Part shown: piece after piece, positions 1 to 9,191 of the stretch | Position numbering within the stretch: position 1 is the first letter of the stretch | How the letters are laid out: every line of letters begins with the position of its first letter | Assembly (NCBI RefSeq): GCF_003258365.1 | Contig: NZ_QHKM01000007.1 | Span: 62,001 to 126,000, forward strand | DNA from: Hymenobacter edaphi | GTDB lineage: Bacteria > Bacteroidota > Bacteroidia > Cytophagales > Hymenobacteraceae | Direction: 5' to 3' | DNA length: 64,000 nucleotides | Position numbers and translations under genes: made by a program | The notes under the pieces: generated by a model | What the model saw: the letters and a program-made list of their open reading frames with translations, nothing else | What the model was told of the DNA's origin: nothing | Database searches by the model: none

Positions 1-35
1 GGTATCGCCGCCTGAACAGTCACTTTCACCCTCAC

Positions 36-1052
36 ATGAACAAGTTTCTTGGTTTGCCCCTCATCGCCTCCGTGGCCTTGATGTTGGGGGCTTGCAGCTT
101 CGGCACCGGCCCCCAGGGTGACCTGGTAGGAGCTCAGGACCGACCGGAATTCAACCCGCAGGAAGTCCCCTTCGGGATGGTTCCTTGCCCCGGTGGTACC
201 TTCCACATGGGCCAGACCGACGAAGACATTGCCGCTTCGATGGTTAACATGAACAAGCAGGTAACCATCGCCGGCTTCTACATGGACGAGACGGAAATCA
301 CCAACAACGAGTACCGGCAGTTCATGAACGCCGTGATGCAGGACTCGGTGGACGTGCTGGGCCAGGAGTACATCATGACGGAACTGTACCCCGACACCAC
401 GGTATGGGTGCGCGACTTCACCTACCACATGGGTGACCCGCTGATGGAATACTACTACAGCCACCCGGCTTTCGACGATTACCCCGTAGTCGGCGTTGAC
501 TGGTTTGCCGCCAAGTATTTCTGCAACTGGCGCACGAAAAACAAAAACGCCGCTGCTGCTGAGGAAGGCGTAGCTGGGGTACCGGGTTTCCGCCTGCCCT
601 CCGAGGCTGAGTGGGAATACGCCGCCCGCGGTGGCCGCGAACTGGCGACGTTCCCCTGGGGCGGCCCGTACCTGCGCAACACCAAAGGCTGCATGCTGGC
701 CAACTTCAAACCCGGTCGTGGCGACTACGCTTCGGACGGTTACGCTTACACTTCGCCGGTAGGTTCCTATTTCCCGAACGACTTCGGCCTGTACGATATG
801 TCGGGCAACGTATCCGAGTGGTGCGACGACGCCTTTCTGGAGGCCTCGATGCCGGTGGTGTGGGACATGAACCCGACCAACCCGGATGACAACGAGCCCC
901 GCAAAGTAGTGCGTGGTGGTTCGTGGAAAGACATTGCCTACTACCTTGAAACGGGTACCCGCAACTTCGAATACCAGGATTCGGCCCGCTCCTTTATCGG
1001 TTTCCGCTGCGCGCTGATTCAGATCGGTATGGGTACCAACAACCGTTTGTAA
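36..1052 (+). CDS. gldK: Gliding motility / T9SS lipoprotein GldK
   Basis: GldK forms, with GldN, the periplasmic ring attached to the outer membrane in the type IX secretion and gliding machine. The 338-aa product begins with a lipoprotein signal whose lipobox (LGAC) puts the lipidated cysteine at residue 20. The rest is a formylglycine-generating-enzyme (SUMF1-like) fold, seen in the GGTFHMGQTD opening, the DETEITNNEYRQF segment, the RLPSEAEWEYAARGG core and the closing VRGGSW and GFRCA motifs. In GldK this fold is structural, not enzymatic (family knowledge). It is the first gene of gldKLMN; gldL follows after 69 bp. The start is the first ATG after a short leader and begins the signal peptide. 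Identification is firm because of the domain plus the neighbours. Confidence 0.95.
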   Translation: MNKFLGLPLIASVALMLGACSFGTGPQGDLVGAQDRPEFNPQEVPFGMVPCPGGTFHMGQTDEDIAASMVNMNKQVTIAGFYMDETEITNNEYRQFMNAVMQDSVDVLGQEYIMTELYPDTTVWVRDFTYHMGDPLMEYYYSHPAFDDYPVVGVDWFAAKYFCNWRTKNKNAAAAEEGVAGVPGFRLPSEAEWEYAARGGRELATFPWGGPYLRNTKGCMLANFKPGRGDYASDGYAYTSPVGSYFPNDFGLYDMSGNVSEWCDDAFLEASMPVVWDMNPTNPDDNEPRKVVRGGSWKDIAYYLETGTRNFEYQDSARSFIGFRCALIQIGMGTNNRL

Positions 1053-1121
1053 CCACCCAAGGGATTGTCCCTCTTTTTTAAGTCAACCTCCAACACCCAC
1101 TTTCTTTCCAACTTTTAACTA

Positions 1122-1928
1122 ATGGCACAAAAAGAGAACTTCCTGTTCGACGTGGTGATGCCGAAAATTTACGGCATCGGTGCTGCCGTAGTAATCATCG
1201 GCGCACTCTTCAAAATCGAACACTGGCCTGGTGCTGACGTGGCAATTATCGCCGGTCTGGGCACGGAAGCACTTATCTTCTTCCTGAGTGCCTTCCAGCC
1301 GCAGCACAAAGAGCCGGATTGGGCGCTGGTTTACCCCCAACTGTCGGAAGGCTACGACCCTTCGACCGACAGCAACTCGTTTGCTGCTACGGACAACTCG
1401 AGCAAGGGCCTGACCCGCAAGCTCGACGACATGCTGAAAGACGCCAATGTGACTCCCGACGCTATCAAGTCGCTGGGTGAAGGCCTGAACCGCCTGAGCA
1501 CCACCACTTCGCAGCTGACCACCCTGGGCGACGCTACCAACGCTACCGACGAATACACGCAACGCGTGCGTTCGGCCGCTCAGTCGCTGGACAACATCAA
1601 CGTTGCTTACAAGCAGACCGCTGAAGCCATGTCGGCTATGTCGAGCGCTACGGCTGATGCCAAAGAATACCACCTGCAGGTGCAGAACGTGACCAAAAAC
1701 CTGGGCGCGCTGAACGCAGTCTACGAAATGGAACTGCAGGATGCCAACACGCACCTGAAATCCATGAACAAGTTCTACGGCACGCTGAGCCAGGCTATGG
1801 AAAACCTGGTAAGCGCTGGCAAAGACACCGAGCAATTCAAAGACGAAGTCGCCAAACTGACCGTCAACCTGAACTCGCTCAACCGCGTGTACGGCAACAT
1901 GCTGAACGCCATGCGTGCCACCAGCTAA
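1122..1928 (+). CDS. gldL: T9SS/gliding motor inner-membrane protein GldL
   Basis: GldL is the stator-like inner-membrane subunit that, with GldM, converts the proton motive force into movement for secretion and gliding. The 268-aa protein has two N-terminal membrane helices, roughly residues 12-31 and 38-58, then a long hydrophilic region rich in Ala, Thr and Asn that looks helical and coiled-coil-like. Glu49 lies inside the second helix (GLGTEALIFF), at the position of the glutamate described as part of the proton pathway in flavobacterial GldL. The gene is tightly placed between gldK and gldM. Its C-terminal cytoplasmic region is of normal size for the family. Confidence 0.95.
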   Translation: MAQKENFLFDVVMPKIYGIGAAVVIIGALFKIEHWPGADVAIIAGLGTEALIFFLSAFQPQHKEPDWALVYPQLSEGYDPSTDSNSFAATDNSSKGLTRKLDDMLKDANVTPDAIKSLGEGLNRLSTTTSQLTTLGDATNATDEYTQRVRSAAQSLDNINVAYKQTAEAMSAMSSATADAKEYHLQVQNVTKNLGALNAVYEMELQDANTHLKSMNKFYGTLSQAMENLVSAGKDTEQFKDEVAKLTVNLNSLNRVYGNMLNAMRATS

Positions 1929-1994
1929 TTGCTGGACACGTTAAGAATTGGTTCTCAACATCCACCCAGGTCTCTTTTATAGGAATCCAATACA

Positions 1995-3590
1995 ATGGCG
2001 GGAGGTAAAGAAACACCGCGGCAAAAGATGATCGGCATGATGTACTTGGTACTGACTGCCCTTCTCGCGCTGCAAGTAAACTCCGCAATTCTGCTCAAAT
2101 TCAAGTTCCTCGACGACAGCTTGTCGAGCATCAACCAAAAGGTGCTGAAAGCTAACGACGATGCGGTAAAAGGCATCCAGGCGCAAGTCGAGAAGAACCG
2201 TAACACGCCCAAAGATGTGGCCGTGTTGAAAAAGAGCGAGGAAGTGCGTGAAAAGACGAAGCAGGTTGTAGCCTATCTGAACGATGTGCGCGACAAGCTG
2301 CTCGTAGCTACCGAAAACGGTAAGGCTGGCAAGGGCAACAATGCTTATAAGAACATGAGCATGGAAGACAAAGTCGCCATTACCATGCTCGGTCCAAGCA
2401 AAAACGGTCTGGCTTACAAGATGAAGGACGAGCTGAACGGCTATTCTTCCTACATCAAGGCTATCGTACCGGGTGCATCTCCGCTGGCACTGGATGCCAA
2501 GGAAGATCCGGGCGTAACGGAACAGTCGCAGAAGAGCAAAAACTTCGCGGAGCTGAACTTCGAAAACACGCCGCTGGTAGCTGCACTGGCTGTGCTGTCG
2601 CAGAAAGAGGCTGAAGTGCTGAAGTACGAGTCGGACGCCATGGCCGAGCTGTCGAAGCAGGTGGGCGGTACGGTAATCGTATTCGACAAAATCGGGGCTT
2701 TCGCCAGCGCTGAGTCGAACACGGTAGCTGCCGGCACCAAGTACAAAGCTGAACTGTTCCTGACGGCTTCGGCCACGGGTATGCGGCCGGCAATGACGCT
2801 GAACGGCTCGCCGCTGCAGGTTGGTCCGGACGGCAAAGGCAAGATTGAGTTCACGGCTACCCCTGGCGCATTCGATGCTTCGGGCAACGCCAGAAAAAGC
2901 TGGACGGGTACGGTTCGCATCAAAGGCAATAGCGGCCGCGATACGACGTTTAAGGTTACGGTTCCTTACATCGTGACCAAGCCCGTCATGCAGATTCAAT
3001 CGGCTTCGGTACAGGCGCTGTACTTCAAGTGCGGCAACAAGCTGACGGTTTCGGTACCGGCGCTGGGTGCCAACTACAAACCGGGCTTCACGGCCTCGGG
3101 TGCTTCGGTTATCCAAGGCGGCAAGCTGGGCGAAGTAACGCTGGTGCCGAACTCGGGTGAAGTGACCCTGAACGTCAGCAGCGGTGGCAACGCCATTGGC
3201 TCGCAGACTTTCAAGGTGCGTCCGATTCCCAAGCCGGAAATCAAATGCATCGTCGGTGGCCGCGAGGCCAACGAGAAGCAGGGTACGCCGATTACGGCCG
3301 TGCGTAACCTGAGCCTGCGCGCCGTGCCGGATCAGGGCTTCGCCAACTTCCTGCCGGAAGACGCCCGCTTCCGCGTAACCCGCTACGAAGTAACGCTGGT
3401 GCGTGGCCGTCGTCCGGCCATCCCGACGATGACCTTCGAAGGCCCGGATGCTAACCTGACCAACGTTGTAAACTCGGCCCGCGAAGGTGACCGTCTGTAC
3501 ATCGAAGTGAAGGAAGTGCGTCGCATGAACTTCCGCGGCGAGCAGGAGGAAGTGCGCATGACGAAGCAATTCAACGTGCCGCTGCTGTAA
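1995..3590 (+). CDS. gldM: T9SS/gliding motor protein GldM
   Basis: GldM is the motor subunit that anchors in the inner membrane with one helix and spans the periplasm to reach the GldK/GldN ring. The 531-aa product has a short cytoplasmic start (MAGGKETPRQKMIG), one membrane helix at about residues 12-34, and a long periplasmic region expected to form the family's four-domain rod. The C-terminal beta-rich portion is visible as GldM-like segments such as FKVRPIPKPEIKC and FRVTRYEVTLVRG. The start follows gldL by 66 bp and gldN follows by about 50 bp, so the four genes form one transcription unit. Length is normal for the family. Confidence 0.95.
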   Translation: MAGGKETPRQKMIGMMYLVLTALLALQVNSAILLKFKFLDDSLSSINQKVLKANDDAVKGIQAQVEKNRNTPKDVAVLKKSEEVREKTKQVVAYLNDVRDKLLVATENGKAGKGNNAYKNMSMEDKVAITMLGPSKNGLAYKMKDELNGYSSYIKAIVPGASPLALDAKEDPGVTEQSQKSKNFAELNFENTPLVAALAVLSQKEAEVLKYESDAMAELSKQVGGTVIVFDKIGAFASAESNTVAAGTKYKAELFLTASATGMRPAMTLNGSPLQVGPDGKGKIEFTATPGAFDASGNARKSWTGTVRIKGNSGRDTTFKVTVPYIVTKPVMQIQSASVQALYFKCGNKLTVSVPALGANYKPGFTASGASVIQGGKLGEVTLVPNSGEVTLNVSSGGNAIGSQTFKVRPIPKPEIKCIVGGREANEKQGTPITAVRNLSLRAVPDQGFANFLPEDARFRVTRYEVTLVRGRRPAIPTMTFEGPDANLTNVVNSAREGDRLYIEVKEVRRMNFRGEQEEVRMTKQFNVPLL

Positions 3591-3639
3591 TCCGCTCAGC
3601 CGGTTGAACCAACTAGCTGCCTTTTATCTTTCTCCTCAC

Positions 3640-4629
3640 ATGAACAAGTACACTTCCTTTGCCGCGCTGGCGGTTGGTCTGACGTTGTCGGTATCGGCGT
3701 CGGCTCAGGAACAGGCCACCACGGCGAGCAGCAATGGCTCCTATCGGCCGATTCCGAGCTCGGATATCATGTTCCGCAAAACCATCTGGCGCCAGATTGA
3801 TCTGCGCGAGAAGCAGAACAAGCCGATGTTTTCGGAAGGCAAGGAAATCACCCGCGTGATTCTGGATGCCGTGAAGCGTGGTGAACTGCCGGCTTACCGC
3901 AACGACTCCCTCACTTCGTCCTTTACCTCCGACGAGGTGAAGAACAACTCTTCGTACGCCGAGCAGAGCCAAGGCCTGTCGGATGAAGAGAAAGCTGCCG
4001 GCCTGAAAGAAGACGACAGCTGGGGCGGGGGCGGCGGAGGCGACGCCTGGGGCGGTTCGGCCAAGTCGGGTAGCAAAGGCGCTGCCGCGACGACCAAGCG
4101 TGTGCCCAAGCTGGGTGCCAACGGCAAGCCGCTGAAGGACAAGAAAGGTAAGATCATCTACCAAACCGTCGCCGTGGAGCCGCCGAAGCCGGCTGCGCCC
4201 CCGAGCTACGAGTACCGTCCGAAAGACCTGTACCAGTTGGAACTGAAGGAGGATATGATTTTCGACAAAAAACGGTCGAGAATGTATCACGACATCAAGA
4301 CCATCACGCTGGTGGTGCCGGCAACGGCTCCGGGTAACACGGCTGGTATTGACAAGCCCATCGGTACGTTCAAGTACAGCGACTTGGTGAAGGTGTTCCG
4401 CGCCAACCCGGACAAGGCTATCTGGTTTAACCCGCAGAACGACGCCCAGCACAAGAACCTGGCTGATGCCTTCGAGCTGTGGCTGTTCAACTCGTACATC
4501 GTGAAGGTGTCGAACCCGGGTGACCAGCGCCTCGACGAAATCTACGGTGACCAGCGTCAGGGCATCCTGGCTGCCTCGCAGGCGGCTTCGGACCTGATTG
4601 ACTACGAGTACAGCCTGTGGAGCTTCTAA
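3640..4629 (+). CDS. gldN: T9SS/gliding ring protein GldN
   Basis: GldN (PorN-like) partners GldK in the periplasmic ring of the type IX secretion system. The ATG at 3640 was chosen over an in-frame TTG at 3604 because it starts a clean signal peptide (MNKYTSFAAL... cleaved near ASA/QEQ, residue 22), giving 329 aa. The N-terminal core (DIMFRKTIWRQIDLREKQNKP) and the C-terminal core (AFELWLFNSYIVKVSNPGD, DLIDYEYSLWSF) match the family. Between them lies a Gly-rich and Lys/Pro-rich stretch (about residues 125-195) that looks like a flexible insertion. It is the last gene of the operon and is followed by a strong hairpin terminator. Confidence 0.93.
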   Translation: MNKYTSFAALAVGLTLSVSASAQEQATTASSNGSYRPIPSSDIMFRKTIWRQIDLREKQNKPMFSEGKEITRVILDAVKRGELPAYRNDSLTSSFTSDEVKNNSSYAEQSQGLSDEEKAAGLKEDDSWGGGGGGDAWGGSAKSGSKGAAATTKRVPKLGANGKPLKDKKGKIIYQTVAVEPPKPAAPPSYEYRPKDLYQLELKEDMIFDKKRSRMYHDIKTITLVVPATAPGNTAGIDKPIGTFKYSDLVKVFRANPDKAIWFNPQNDAQHKNLADAFELWLFNSYIVKVSNPGDQRLDEIYGDQRQGILAASQAASDLIDYEYSLWSF

Positions 4630-4684
4630 GACCACGGATTTAGACGGATTTTTCGGATGCCACGGATTTCGTGGACGATTGGTC

Positions 4685-4732
4685 CAGAAAGCAAAAGCCC
4701 CCGCCACAACTGGCGGGGGCTTTTGCTTTCTG
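4685..4732. terminator. Bidirectional hairpin terminator between gldN and uvrC
   Basis: A perfect 22-bp inverted repeat (arms 4685-4706 and 4711-4732) encloses a 4-nt loop. The GC-rich inner stem has A/T-rich outer arms (gcaaaagccccc / gggggcttttgc), so either strand gives a stem followed by T-rich sequence. It lies between the convergent genes gldN (+) and uvrC (-) and can end both. Confidence 0.9.
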
Positions 4733-4747
4733 CTATTTCTGGTAATG

Positions 4748-6568
4748 TCAGATGGTTTCAGTTGGGGAATCTTGGCTGGCGAAGTAGTCGAGCAGCACCT
4801 TGGTTTTGGCTTTGCCAATTTCGGTTATTAGCTCCGACTCGCTCAACTCTTTGATCTTCTTGACCGATTTGAATTTGTTCAGCAGCTTGTCGGCGGTGAC
4901 GGGGCCGAGGCCTTTCACGTCGGTAAGCTCGGTTTTGAGGGTGGCGGCGTCGCGGCGGGAGCGGTGGAAGGTGATGCCGAAGCGGTGAGCTTCGTCGCGC
5001 ATGCGCTGGATAAGGCGTAGCGTCTCGCTTTTCTTATCGATATAGAGAGGGAGCGGGTCGTTGGGGACGTAGATTTCCTCCAGGCGCTTGGCAATGCCGA
5101 TGATGGGTATCTGGCCCCAGATGCCGAGGTCTTTCAGCGCTTTGACGCCCATGCCGAGCTGGCCCTTGCCGCCGTCGACGATGATGAGCTGGGGCAGGCT
5201 GGCGCCTTCGTCGAGCAGGCGGCGGTAGCGGCGGGTGACGATTTCGTACATCGAGTCGAAGTCGTTGGGGCCGACGACGGTTTTGATGTGGAAGTGGCGG
5301 TAGTCCTTCTTGCTGGGTTTGGCGTTGCGGAAGCACACCATAGCCGCCACCGGGTTGTCACCCTGGAAGTTGGAGTTGTCGAAGCACTCGATGTGGCGGG
5401 GCAGCTCCTTGAGGTGCAGGTCCTTTTTGGCCGTTTCGAGGATGCGCACCTCGTTCACATCCTTGGACTTCTCGTTCATCGACTCCTTTTCCTTGCGCAA
5501 ATACAGCACGTTCTTGATGGAGAGGTTAAGCAGCTTGCGCTTGTCACCAATTTCGGGCACTGCGACTTTGACGCCGGGCAGGGGCAGCTCGGGCAGCTCC
5601 ACGTTGACCAGGATGTCGCGCGACTCGCTCTCGAATTCCTGGCGCAGCTGCATGACCATGGGCGCCAGGATTTCGGCGTCGGTTTCATCGAGCTTCTTCT
5701 GCACTTCCAAGGACTGCGTCTGGATGATGGAGCCGTTCATCACCTTGAGGTAGTTGATGAAGGCCGATTTCTCGTTGGACGCAATGCTGAACACGTCGAT
5801 GTTCGAGAGCGTGGGGTTGACGATGGTGCTCTTGGCCTGGAAGTCGTCGAGCTTATCGAGCTTGGTTTTGAACTGGTGGGCCAGCTCGTACTGCTGCTCC
5901 GTGGCCGCTTGCATCATGCGGTCCTTGAAGTAGTTTTTGGCTACCGTCAGGTTGCCGGAGAGGATGTTACGGATCTGCTGGATGTGCTGACCGTAGCTGT
6001 CCTCATCAATCAAATCCTGGCAGGGGCCTTTGCAGTTACCAATATGGTACTCCAGGCACACCTTGTACTTGCCCGCAGCCACGTTTTCCGGGCTCAGGTT
6101 GTACGTACAGGTGCGCAGCGGATACAGGGCGCGGATCAGCTCCAGAATGACGTTCAGGCCGGTACCCGTGGCATAGGGGCCGTAGTAGCGTGAGCCGTCG
6201 TTGATTTTGTTGCGCGTGGGCAGCACCCGCGGAAACCGCTCGTTGGTGATGCAGATGAACGGGTAAGTTTTGCCGTCCTTCAGCAGGATGTTGTACTTGG
6301 GCTGGTGCTGCTTGATCAGGTTGTTTTCGAGCAGAAAGGCATCCGATTCCGAATCGACGATGGTGAATTCGATGCGGTGAATGTTCTTGACCAGCTGCTG
6401 GGTTTTCTTGTTGTGGTCCTGCTTGGTGAAGTAGCTGCTGACGCGCTTGCGGATGTCCACGGCTTTGCCGACGTAGATGATGGTATCCTCGGCATCGAAG
6501 TACTTGTAGATGCCCGGGCGGTGCGGCAGCTGACGAATTTGCTCTTGCAGGTGGGCTTGGGCAGCCAT
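4748..6568 (-). CDS. uvrC: UvrABC excinuclease subunit C
   Basis: UvrC makes both incisions around a DNA lesion in nucleotide excision repair. The 606-aa protein has all expected parts: an N-terminal GIY-YIG nuclease (PGIYKYF at about 18-24, YVGKA at about 32-36), a cysteine-containing region (KVCLEYHIGNCKGPC), a UVR segment near residues 210-240 for UvrB contact, an RNase H-like nuclease (ECFDNSNFQG and IIVDGGKGQL), and C-terminal helix-hairpin-helix repeats (VKGLGPVTADKLL). Length is normal for the family. The gene stands alone on the minus strand, about 150 bp downstream of the class A PBP, and is separated from gldN by a bidirectional terminator. Confidence 0.97.
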   Translation of the reverse strand: MAAQAHLQEQIRQLPHRPGIYKYFDAEDTIIYVGKAVDIRKRVSSYFTKQDHNKKTQQLVKNIHRIEFTIVDSESDAFLLENNLIKQHQPKYNILLKDGKTYPFICITNERFPRVLPTRNKINDGSRYYGPYATGTGLNVILELIRALYPLRTCTYNLSPENVAAGKYKVCLEYHIGNCKGPCQDLIDEDSYGQHIQQIRNILSGNLTVAKNYFKDRMMQAATEQQYELAHQFKTKLDKLDDFQAKSTIVNPTLSNIDVFSIASNEKSAFINYLKVMNGSIIQTQSLEVQKKLDETDAEILAPMVMQLRQEFESESRDILVNVELPELPLPGVKVAVPEIGDKRKLLNLSIKNVLYLRKEKESMNEKSKDVNEVRILETAKKDLHLKELPRHIECFDNSNFQGDNPVAAMVCFRNAKPSKKDYRHFHIKTVVGPNDFDSMYEIVTRRYRRLLDEGASLPQLIIVDGGKGQLGMGVKALKDLGIWGQIPIIGIAKRLEEIYVPNDPLPLYIDKKSETLRLIQRMRDEAHRFGITFHRSRRDAATLKTELTDVKGLGPVTADKLLNKFKSVKKIKELSESELITEIGKAKTKVLLDYFASQDSPTETI

Positions 6569-6660
6569 GGGGGGAGAGTTAGGCGGAAACGGCGAAAAAG
6601 GAGTACGCTGTGGCCGGCCGCGAAGCCGCCTGCCGGGCGTAAAAGCTGGTACGAGTTAAA

Positions 6661-6692
6661 CAAAAAACGTGGCCGGGAAATCCCGGCCACGT
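6661..6692 (-). terminator. Rho-independent terminator after the class A PBP gene
   Basis: A 12-bp perfect inverted repeat (6667-6678 and 6681-6692, core ggccggga/tcccggcc) is followed, reading the minus strand, by a run of T (the aaaaaa just left of the stem on the plus strand). It lies 28 bp past the stop codon of the penicillin-binding protein and upstream of uvrC, so uvrC probably has its own promoter. Confidence 0.85.
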
Positions 6693-6719
6693 CGGCTATT
6701 TGCGGGGGCAGGCCGCCGG

Positions 6720-9074
6720 CTAGATGTTGTCCCGGTCGATGTCCTGCAGGTCGGTCGGGTTCTGCTTCTGCTCGTAGGGAATGGTGTCGCGCTGGCCGCC
6801 GTAGTAGCGTGAGCAGTCGATTTCGATGCTGAGCGGCTTGCTGGGCGCCGGGAAATCCTTGGTGTCGACGTCGAGGTCCTTGGCCTTGTTGTTTTTGTAC
6901 ACCTGCTGCATGAAGATGCCGTAGATGGGCAGCGCGAGGCGGGAGCCTTGGCCGTAGGCGCCGGTACGGAAGTGGATGCTGCGGTCTTCGCCGCCCACCC
7001 ACATGCCGCACACCAGGTTCGGCGTCATGCCCATAAACCAGGCGTCGGAGTAGTTTGAGGTGGTGCCGGTTTTGGCGGCCACCTGGTTCTGGAACTTGAA
7101 GCCGCCGCGCAGGATAATGGACGTGCCGCCCTTTTCCTCCACCGCGCCGCGCATCATGTAGGTCATCAGGTAGGCCGTTTCTTCGCTCAGCGCCTCCTTG
7201 GTCTGCGGCACGAACTCGCGCAGTACGTTGCCGTTCTTGTCCTCGATGCGCGTCACCATCATGGGAGCCGTCCACACGCCTTTGTTCACGAAGGTGCTGT
7301 AGGCGCCGGCCAGCTCGTAGATGCTCACGTCGGAGGAGCCGAAGCCCACGGCGGGCACGGCCTCGATGGGGGAGGTGATGCCGAGGCGCTGGGCGTACTT
7401 CACCACGTCCTCGGGCCCGATTTCCTTTACCAGCCAGGCCGTGATAGAGTTCAGGGAGCGGGCCAGGGCCTGGCGCAGCGTGAACGTGCGGCCCGAATAG
7501 CTGCCCTCGAAGTTTTTGGGCGTGTAGGGCGGGCGGCCCGCCACGGCCGGGAAAGTGGTGGCAATGTCGGGGCGCTGGTAGCAGGGCGAGTAGCCGCGGT
7601 CGATGGCCGCCACGTACACGAAGGGCTTAAACGTGGAGCCCGGCTGCCGCTTGCCCTGCTTGACGTGGTCGTACTTGATGTACTTGAAGTTGATGCCGCC
7701 CACCCAGGCCTTCACCTGCCCGTTAAGCGGGTTCATGGCCATGAAGCCTGCGTGCAGCAGGCGCTTGTAGTAGGCCAAGGAGTCCATCGGCGACATCAGC
7801 ACTTCCTTCTCACCGCCTTTCCAGGTAAATACCTTCATGCGGTACTTCTTGTTCAGGTAGTACTTCACCGAATCCGGCTGGTCGGGGAAGCGGGCCTGCA
7901 GGGCACGGTACCGCTCGGTGCGCTTGATGGAAGTACTCAGAAAGTTCGGAATGAGCCGGCCGTTTTCGTCGCGCCAAGGCTGCTGGCCCTTCCAGTGGGC
8001 ATCAAACCAGCGCTGCTGCAGGCTCATGTGGTCGGCCACGGCCGTTTCGGCGTACTTCTGCAGGCGCGAGTCGATGGTGGTGTAAATCTTCAGGCCATCG
8101 GAGTACAGATCGTGCTCGGTTTCCTTGGCCCACTGGCGCAGCATCTTGCTGACCTCCACCCGGAAGTAGGGCGCAATGCCTTCGTTCTGGTTTTCGACCT
8201 TGTAGTCGAGCTTGATGGGCTTGGCAATGGCGGCGGTGTACGCTGCATCGTCGAGGTAGTTATACTTGCGCATCTGGCTCAGCACCCAGTCGCGGCGCTT
8301 GCGGCTGCGCTCAGGGTGGCGCACCGGGCTGAACCACGTCGGACCGTTTACCAGGCCCACCAGCAGCGCCGATTCCTCCAGAGTCAGGTTTTTCGGCTTC
8401 TTGTTGAAGAAGGTCTTGGCGGCAGTAAATACCCCGAAGGCATTGGAGCCGTACTCGGCCTGGTTGAGGTACATGCGCAGAATTTCGCGCTTGGTGTAGT
8501 TGCGCTCCAGCCGCACCGCCAGAATCCACTCCTTGGTCTTGGTGATGAGCATGCGCAGGCCCGGCACGTCGTTGAGCAGGCCGTCGTTAAGGTCTTCGCG
8601 GGTGCGAAACAGCAGCTTGGCCAGCTGTTGCGTCAGGGTCGAGCCGCCGCCGCTTTTGCCCAGGGCCCCCGCCGTCAGGATGCCGCCCGCCACGCGGGTC
8701 ATGGCCTTGGCGTCGATGCCGGAATGCTGCTCGAAGCGCGAGTCCTCGGTGGCTACCAGGGCATCGACGAGGTTCTGCGGCAGGTCGTCGTAGGAAACCG
8801 GCGTGCGGTTTTCGCGGAAGTACTTGCCCATCAGCACGCCGTCGGCCGAATACACTTCCGAGGCCACTTCGCTCTTCGGGTTTTCGAGCGACTTCAGGTT
8901 AGGCATGCTCCCGAACAGGTTCAGGAAGTTGACGCTGACGGCCAGCACGTACAGAATAGTGCCCAGCACGCCGGCGCCGAAGAGCACCCACAGGGTGCGC
9001 GTCAGCGCGCCGAAACGCTCGGGACGGTTGGGCTTGGCCCGGAAAGCAGGTTTGGACCGCGAAACGGTAGGCAT
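6720..9074 (-). CDS. Class A penicillin-binding protein (PBP1A-like)
   Basis: This bifunctional enzyme polymerises peptidoglycan glycan strands (glycosyltransferase 51) and crosslinks stem peptides (transpeptidase). The 784-aa protein has a basic cytoplasmic tail, one membrane helix at about residues 29-50, and the GT51 domain with the catalytic glutamate in ALVATEDSRF (Glu110) and the GGSTLTQQLAK motif. The transpeptidase domain follows, with the nucleophile in PGSTFKPF (Ser480, Lys483), a SLNS motif and KTGT about 190 residues later. The start follows an intergenic repeat by 6 bp. It is probably co-directional with porW upstream, but the repeat element between them forms a large hairpin that could influence read-through. 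Confidence 0.95.
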   Translation of the reverse strand: MPTVSRSKPAFRAKPNRPERFGALTRTLWVLFGAGVLGTILYVLAVSVNFLNLFGSMPNLKSLENPKSEVASEVYSADGVLMGKYFRENRTPVSYDDLPQNLVDALVATEDSRFEQHSGIDAKAMTRVAGGILTAGALGKSGGGSTLTQQLAKLLFRTREDLNDGLLNDVPGLRMLITKTKEWILAVRLERNYTKREILRMYLNQAEYGSNAFGVFTAAKTFFNKKPKNLTLEESALLVGLVNGPTWFSPVRHPERSRKRRDWVLSQMRKYNYLDDAAYTAAIAKPIKLDYKVENQNEGIAPYFRVEVSKMLRQWAKETEHDLYSDGLKIYTTIDSRLQKYAETAVADHMSLQQRWFDAHWKGQQPWRDENGRLIPNFLSTSIKRTERYRALQARFPDQPDSVKYYLNKKYRMKVFTWKGGEKEVLMSPMDSLAYYKRLLHAGFMAMNPLNGQVKAWVGGINFKYIKYDHVKQGKRQPGSTFKPFVYVAAIDRGYSPCYQRPDIATTFPAVAGRPPYTPKNFEGSYSGRTFTLRQALARSLNSITAWLVKEIGPEDVVKYAQRLGITSPIEAVPAVGFGSSDVSIYELAGAYSTFVNKGVWTAPMMVTRIEDKNGNVLREFVPQTKEALSEETAYLMTYMMRGAVEEKGGTSIILRGGFKFQNQVAAKTGTTSNYSDAWFMGMTPNLVCGMWVGGEDRSIHFRTGAYGQGSRLALPIYGIFMQQVYKNNKAKDLDVDTKDFPAPSKPLSIEIDCSRYYGGQRDTIPYEQKQNPTDLQDIDRDNI

Positions 9075-9080
9075 TGAGGG

Positions 9081-9191
9081 GAATTAAGAATTAAGAATTA
9101 ACAATTAGTAATTACTAACTGTCCCGGCAGGCCTTATGTTGACGCGGGCTGACGGGATAATTATTAATTACTAATTGTTAATTCTTAATTG
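9081..9191. repeat. Intergenic inverted element with heptamer arms (locus A)
   Basis: Two arms of five degenerate 7-bp words each (9081-9115 on the plus strand, 9191-9157 on the minus strand) flank a 41-bp GC-richer core. Words are gaattaa, caattag, taattac and close variants. A 26-bp stretch of the arms is a perfect inverted repeat (9089-9114 with 9165-9190), extended by tcccg/cggga inside. The right arm contains the stop codon and last codons of porW, and the left arm ends 6 bp from the PBP start codon. It is one of five elements of the same design in the window. Confidence 0.9.
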
